Origin: Planctomycetota bacterium
GTDB taxonomy: Bacteria > Planctomycetota > Planctomycetia > Pirellulales > UBA1268
Assembly (NCBI GenBank): GCA_003669585.1
Contig: QWOQ01000011.1
Coordinates: 62,001-126,000, forward strand
Length of the DNA stretch: 64,000 bases
Direction of reading: 5' to 3'
The position numbers and the translations under genes were made by a program. Shown here in pieces: positions 59,738 through 64,000 of the stretch. Within the stretch, counting starts at the first letter, position 1, and each line of letters starts with the position of its first letter. Under the pieces are notes generated by a model, which was given only the letters and a program-made list of their open reading frames with translations, had not been told where the DNA came from and did no database searches.

Positions 59738-60685
59738 TCAAACGTCGCATACTTTCGCCGCATGCCGCAGGGCAAGCGCCCGATCGGGCCAGGTAGGAAT
59801 AAACTCCTGGGCGACATGCCCTTGATAGCCGATCTCTAGCAGGGTGCGCATCACGGCGGGGTAATTGACCTCCTGATTCTCATCTAATTCGGCTCTGCCT
59901 GGCACACCTGCGGTATGGATGTGCGCGATGAAATCCTTGTGCTGTCGCAAGCGGCGAATCACGTCACCATCCATGATGGCCACATGGTAGATGTCGAAGA
60001 GCAGTTTGAAGTTTGGTGAATCGACCTGTTTGATCAGTTCCACGCAGAAGTCAACGTGGTCGCCAAAATAACCCGGATGTCCCTTCATTGGATGGGAACT
60101 GTCGCGGCTGTTGAGATGTTCTAGGCAGAGTGTAATTCCTTGGCTCTCGGCATAACCGATAACTTTTTTCCATGCAGCGATGCAATTGTCTGCTCCCTGC
60201 TCGTCAGAGATGCCCGCTTCTCGCATTCCTGTAAAGGTGATCACCTTGGGGCAGTCACACTGCACCGCCACATCAATCGCCTCACGAAGCGACTTTATGA
60301 CGAATGCGTGATTGGCCGGATTGAAAGGCCCTTTGTCAAATCCATGACTTCCAACCAGTGAAATGTCGAGTCCAAGTTCACGGATCATTGGATAGTGTTC
60401 GCGGCCAACACCCTCCATTGCGACCAGCCCAATATCCTTACACAGTTTCGCGAGATCCGCCGTTGGCATTGGATTGTATGTCCACCCCATAATCGATTGA
60501 CGGATCTGTTTATTTTGAATCGTGTAATCAGGTTCAATCTCTTTCTGCGGCAGTTGTGCTTGCACACTCTCGGTTGCAAAACCTACCGAGAGTGCTCCGG
60601 CACTCACAAGCAACGCCCTGCGAGACAGTTGTTCTAGCGCTTTGCCTGTAGTCTTCTGTGACGAACATTTCCAACTGGGAATCAT
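59738..60685 (-). CDS. Tat-exported TIM-barrel isomerase (hydroxypyruvate isomerase-like)
   Basis: A 315-residue xylose-isomerase-like TIM barrel. A twin-arginine signal (SRRALLVSAGALSVGF) implies folded export. Barrel motifs: RQSIMGWTYNPMP, VAMEGVGREHYPMI, VITFTGMREAGISDEQ, LCLEHLNSRDSSHPMKGHPG (catalytic Glu), LLFDIYHVAIMDGDVI, HIHTAGVPGRAELDENQEVN, GHVAQEFIPTW (second Glu). Resembles hydroxypyruvate isomerase Hyi; substrate uncertain. GGAGA upstream supports the start. Confidence 0.88.
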   Translation of the reverse strand: MIPSWKCSSQKTTGKALEQLSRRALLVSAGALSVGFATESVQAQLPQKEIEPDYTIQNKQIRQSIMGWTYNPMPTADLAKLCKDIGLVAMEGVGREHYPMIRELGLDISLVGSHGFDKGPFNPANHAFVIKSLREAIDVAVQCDCPKVITFTGMREAGISDEQGADNCIAAWKKVIGYAESQGITLCLEHLNSRDSSHPMKGHPGYFGDHVDFCVELIKQVDSPNFKLLFDIYHVAIMDGDVIRRLRQHKDFIAHIHTAGVPGRAELDENQEVNYPAVMRTLLEIGYQGHVAQEFIPTWPDRALALRHAAKVCDV

Positions 60686-60882
60686 CGGGTGGAGTCTCCG
60701 GTGGGAAGAAGCGGATGCCGCGGTGACATAAAGTAAAGACAGACAAGAGTTATGGTTGGTTATCAGCGAGAAGAAAGTCTACGAACCAGACGTACTCTAC
60801 GCGAATGAGATGTCATTCCTCACAAAGCAAGACTCACCGTACAACCGCCGGAAAGGCATTACTGCATCAGCGTACACTTCGT

Positions 60883-63057
60883 TCAGGGATTGCTGAAAAA
60901 TTTTCTATCAAGAGTGCGGATTGCATCAGCGACGACATGCTGCGACACCTCCTCCCGCAAGTGGGCCAGCGACAACTGTTGCTGTCCCCACTGCTCTACG
61001 AGATGGGAATACAAGCGGAGTGACTCACTTTGTGCATCAGTTGGAGGAGCGGCGTCGGGATCATCAGACTCAACAATTGCCAAAATGGCTGTGTCGAATG
61101 CAGCAACAGCTCGATCGGCTACCTCGTTCAAAAACAGTGTGATTGTTTTACTGCCGGAATGCTCACTCAATGAGTCGACGACACGCGTACAAAGAGACCG
61201 ATCAAAATATTCAAAAACTGCTGACCGGATACCACATCGAGAATCAAATGCTTGGATTTTCATGGCAATCGGAATGCACGCCTTCGACAGCAACAATCCT
61301 GTTGGGGAACAAAATGAATCCGGCAGATCGACCCCGAGTCGTTTGAGATTATCGCCCAGAATGCCTTCCGGAGAAGATTCCTGGAGTGGGAAAAAAATGG
61401 CTGGATTGACACCCGTCGCAGCAAGTGCCGAACGCGTCACGGCGAGTCCTGATGAGAAGCAGGAACGATCTTGGAAAACGGATGAACGTTCATTGGATTC
61501 CCGAGCGGAAGAGCGAACGACCGCCAGCGAAAGGGCGGATTGTTCAACCATTTGCGAAAATAGAGCGTCGACAGGTCGCAGCACACACCATGCAATCGTG
61601 TGCTCTTGAACAAAGGTGATCCAGTTGTCGAGTGACGAAACTTGCACCCCAAGACGATTGTTTGTGTGATCGATGACAACCAGTCTTCCAAGTCCGTCAG
61701 TTCCCGCTTCATGAGCAACCAGTGCAATTCTATGGTAGCACTGCGGGTGCAGTGAGGAGGCCACTGTGAACGGCGTCGCTTCGCGAAGGAGAATCCAATC
61801 TCCTCGTTGAAAATGTATTCCCATGACGCGCATTGTTTCACTGGGCGCAGCGCCCTGAACCGCTTTACTTTGAAGCCGTAACGCCAAAGACGAAGCATCG
61901 GTTTGAAGTGATGGTGGAAGCGATGGCCGAACTCGTTCAATGGCAGTAGCGATCCGCCTTGCCGTCACGGTGGACTGTGGCACTTCCACCGGCTGTGTGA
62001 GACGAGCCAATTGCGGGACACCGAACTGTTCGATGCAGCGAGCAGCGAGTAGTCTCGCCAAAGGATCAACGCCGTCGGCTTCGGTGAGCAATGCGAGTTC
62101 TTCAAGAAGATTCGTTTGGCCACTGATTCGAACCAAATCAATAAGTCGTCGACGAAGCACGGTCTCGGTTGTTAGGGGGTCTTGAGGAGTGGCCTGGGAC
62201 ACGCTGCGCGGTATTTCATCACGATGAGGCATTGGATCGACAAGATTGAAAGCCATTTCCAAAGCCGCGGCGGAGCTTTTTTTTGCGATAAAGAGTTCTG
62301 TTAATGCAAGAAGGCTTTCAGGGGCGTCGGCAAGATCATCGCCGAGAACTCCGGCGGCATCGCGTTCTAAGAGCATCAGTCGCGACAAGAGATCCTCAAG
62401 GCCGACCATCACCGTGAAGGCATTGTTGATGAAAGGCAACTGTGTGTTGAGATTCTTTTCAGGAATCCAGCCGTTACGAAAGCAGTCGGAGCGAATCCGA
62501 AGACGATCGATTTCCGGTCGCAGTGAAAAAATTTCAGAGGCCCGAGCAAGACCTTCACGAAGACTTGTGGGAGGTGTGGCAAGAAGGGCATCTGCGAGAG
62601 ACATGGACTGCTGTTTCGCAAGGCGACACGCCTCGCGAAACGTATCAGGATCGATGTCTCGAGATTGAAAGAGTGTTTGTGAAAGATACTCTTCAAGGAA
62701 TTGAAAAGAGTGAGAAACCATCCCACGAGCGTGAACGACTCGCGGTGAATCGAATGTAGCTGCCGGAGGAAAAAGTGCAGGACGACTGAAACGTTCGCTT
62801 GGAGGAGAGGCGTGATCCTCGTGAGCAGTCTCTGGATTGGAAAAACAGACCGATGATACGAACATCGAGATCATCCCGAGCCAAACGCTCAAGAAGATCG
62901 ATCGCAAAAGTTGTGTAGGGATACAAGAGAAAGTTTTGTGGTCACCAGCGTGGCAGGAACGGTGGCCAGACGACGGCGACCATGTGAGAAGGACAATGCG
63001 GGCCGCGGTCAGCCTCCAACAGAAGCCACCACACGATCGTTTTAAAAAGAACTTCAC
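60883..63057 (-). CDS. large hypothetical protein with a possible permuted papain fold
   Basis: The long frame codes for 724 residues; a signal-like stretch (LLRSIFLSVWLGMISMFVSS) at 51-70 suggests translation really starts near 62907 (TTG) or 62874. The first half is helical and repeats-like. The second half has GDWILLREATPF, CYHRIALVAHEAGTDGLGRL, VIDHTNNRLGVQVSS and DLPDSFCSPTGLLLS, similar in order to YiiX/NlpC-P60-type permuted papain proteins. The fit is partial and catalytic residues uncertain. Conserved in planctomycetes only, as far as I can tell. Confidence 0.6.
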   Translation of the reverse strand: MKFFLKRSCGGFCWRLTAARIVLLTWSPSSGHRSCHAGDHKTFSCIPTQLLRSIFLSVWLGMISMFVSSVCFSNPETAHEDHASPPSERFSRPALFPPAATFDSPRVVHARGMVSHSFQFLEEYLSQTLFQSRDIDPDTFREACRLAKQQSMSLADALLATPPTSLREGLARASEIFSLRPEIDRLRIRSDCFRNGWIPEKNLNTQLPFINNAFTVMVGLEDLLSRLMLLERDAAGVLGDDLADAPESLLALTELFIAKKSSAAALEMAFNLVDPMPHRDEIPRSVSQATPQDPLTTETVLRRRLIDLVRISGQTNLLEELALLTEADGVDPLARLLAARCIEQFGVPQLARLTQPVEVPQSTVTARRIATAIERVRPSLPPSLQTDASSLALRLQSKAVQGAAPSETMRVMGIHFQRGDWILLREATPFTVASSLHPQCYHRIALVAHEAGTDGLGRLVVIDHTNNRLGVQVSSLDNWITFVQEHTIAWCVLRPVDALFSQMVEQSALSLAVVRSSARESNERSSVFQDRSCFSSGLAVTRSALAATGVNPAIFFPLQESSPEGILGDNLKRLGVDLPDSFCSPTGLLLSKACIPIAMKIQAFDSRCGIRSAVFEYFDRSLCTRVVDSLSEHSGSKTITLFLNEVADRAVAAFDTAILAIVESDDPDAAPPTDAQSESLRLYSHLVEQWGQQQLSLAHLREEVSQHVVADAIRTLDRKFFSNP

Positions 63058-63144
63058 GGTCGATCTGCTCTGGGTTGAAAGCGGAAAGCAGCGTTACACT
63101 TCGGGAGAGAAGTCTATCCAACGAGTCTTCAGGTGGCCGAGCCT

Positions 63145-64000
63145 ATGGTCAGAAAAACTGTTTATTGTAGTCGAATCATTGCTGCAGGACTCTGTGTCGC
63201 AATGTTAGCGGTGATGCTTCCTCCCTGCGCGGTTGCCCAAGAAACGATAGTTGGTGCCGGTGGAGTCAATACGTTTTCCGGTCGGCGAGCGTTTTTGCAC
63301 CTTGAGGCGATCTGCGACATCGGACCGCGACCGACTGGCTCCGCCGGAATGCTGCGACAAAAAAAGATGCTCATCGAATACTTTCGCGGACAAGGTGCTC
63401 TGGTTGAAGAACAGCCTTTTCAAATTCGTGATAGACGCAGTGGCAAGTCGTTGCAGGCTGCCAATGTGATCATTCAGTGGCATCCGGATCGATTGCAAAG
63501 AGTGCTGCTGGGAGCGCACTTCGACACACGCCCTTTTCCTGATCGGGATCCGGTTGATCCCAAGGGAGTCTTTGTTGGGGCGAATGACGGCGGCAGTGGA
63601 GTGGCTCTCCTGATGGAACTTGGGAAGGGGGTGCAATTGCTTCCAGGACCGCTCGGTGTCGACTTCATTCTGTTCGATGCCGAGGAATATGTTTTTACGA
63701 CTCGCGATCCCTATTGTCTTGGCTCTCGATGGTTTGCGCGTCAATATGTTGATCGACCGCCAGCGCATCAGTATCGCATGGGAGTAGTGGTCGACATGGT
63801 CGCTGACAAAAATCTTGAATTGTGGCAGGAACAAAACGGCCTCTCTTGGCCTGATACTCGTCCGATCGTGGACTCTATCTGGAAGACGGCCAGTCAGATG
63901 AATGTTCGTGAATTTATTCCTAGGCCAAAGTGGACGATCGAGGATGACCATCTTCCACTGCGAAACGTGGCAAAGATTCCAACGTGCGACATTATTGATT
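63145..64000 (+). CDS. M28 family peptidase or glutaminyl cyclase-like protein (partial)
   Basis: Starts MVRKTVYCSRIIAAGLCVAM with a signal peptide and runs off the right edge after 285 codons. M28 zinc-site landmarks: LLGAHFDTRPFPDRDPV (first His and Asp), VGANDGGSGVALLMELG (bridging Asp), DFILFDAEEYVF (Glu pair). DIGPRPTGSAG at the start and the FDTRPF pattern fit glutaminyl-peptide cyclotransferase-like members. Divergent from the preceding gene. Confidence 0.88.
   Translation, partial: MVRKTVYCSRIIAAGLCVAMLAVMLPPCAVAQETIVGAGGVNTFSGRRAFLHLEAICDIGPRPTGSAGMLRQKKMLIEYFRGQGALVEEQPFQIRDRRSGKSLQAANVIIQWHPDRLQRVLLGAHFDTRPFPDRDPVDPKGVFVGANDGGSGVALLMELGKGVQLLPGPLGVDFILFDAEEYVFTTRDPYCLGSRWFARQYVDRPPAHQYRMGVVVDMVADKNLELWQEQNGLSWPDTRPIVDSIWKTASQMNVREFIPRPKWTIEDDHLPLRNVAKIPTCDIID

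Noticed and set aside
1..64000. tRNA, rRNA and riboswitch search, including a TPP riboswitch before thiS
   Set aside because: No cloverleaf or rRNA-like segment was recognised by eye, and the 65 bp before thiS is too short and lacks TPP motifs; a covariance search would be needed to exclude small RNAs.

Overview
The window looks like the chromosome of a planctomycete, probably of Pirellulales type. The flanking genes carry several hallmarks of that phylum: a Tat-exported DUF1501 protein, two giant DUF1549/DUF1553 surface proteins, WD40 proteins (one with a CxxCH domain), a secreted TIM-barrel isomerase-like protein and membrane-anchored GspE-type ATPases. This rests on domain content; no rRNA or tRNA marker was found.

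Left flank (1-6.8 kb): a gene start at the left edge, nadA, a DUF1501 plus TPR-DUF1549-DUF1553 pair, and a conserved membrane protein.

Centre (about 6.95-32.09 kb): a large chromosomal integron. I find 29 attC-like sites (57-131 bp) separating about 30 gene cassettes, nearly all read on the minus strand. In at least 13 cassettes the 7-bp box at the cassette start exactly matches the complementary box of that cassette's own attC, as expected if each was once a circle. Two nearly identical 161-bp segments (22272-22432 and 31919-32079) each hold an attI-like junction and the start of a divergent integrase gene. Both integrase genes are broken, so this is two arrays in tandem (31.9 to 24.6 kb and 22.27 to 7.0 kb) with no working integrase in the window. 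Cassettes encode toxin-antitoxin pairs, secreted hydrolases, a zincin, a peroxiredoxin, an FMN reductase, a methyltransferase, a cystatin-like inhibitor, and many orphan lipoproteins and small membrane proteins. In the distal array every recognisable toxin is damaged while its antitoxin, where present, is intact. In the proximal array both PIN toxins are intact.

A block at 22.7-24.15 kb (DUF4832 protein plus a REP-like hairpin, high GC) separates the broken integrase from the second array and is probably foreign.

Right flank (32.1-64 kb): sugar kinase and isomerase; a WD40 protein; thiS-thiG; a type IV pilus/type II secretion ATPase region in which a GspE-CvpA-like module occurs twice around hisF and pilT, the second GspE lacking its ATP-binding motifs; epmA; a universal stress protein; metG; a thioredoxin-trypsin fusion; a histidine phosphatase; the second DUF1549/DUF1553-WD40 operon; a TIM-barrel protein; a papain-like-fold candidate; and an M28 peptidase cut by the right edge.
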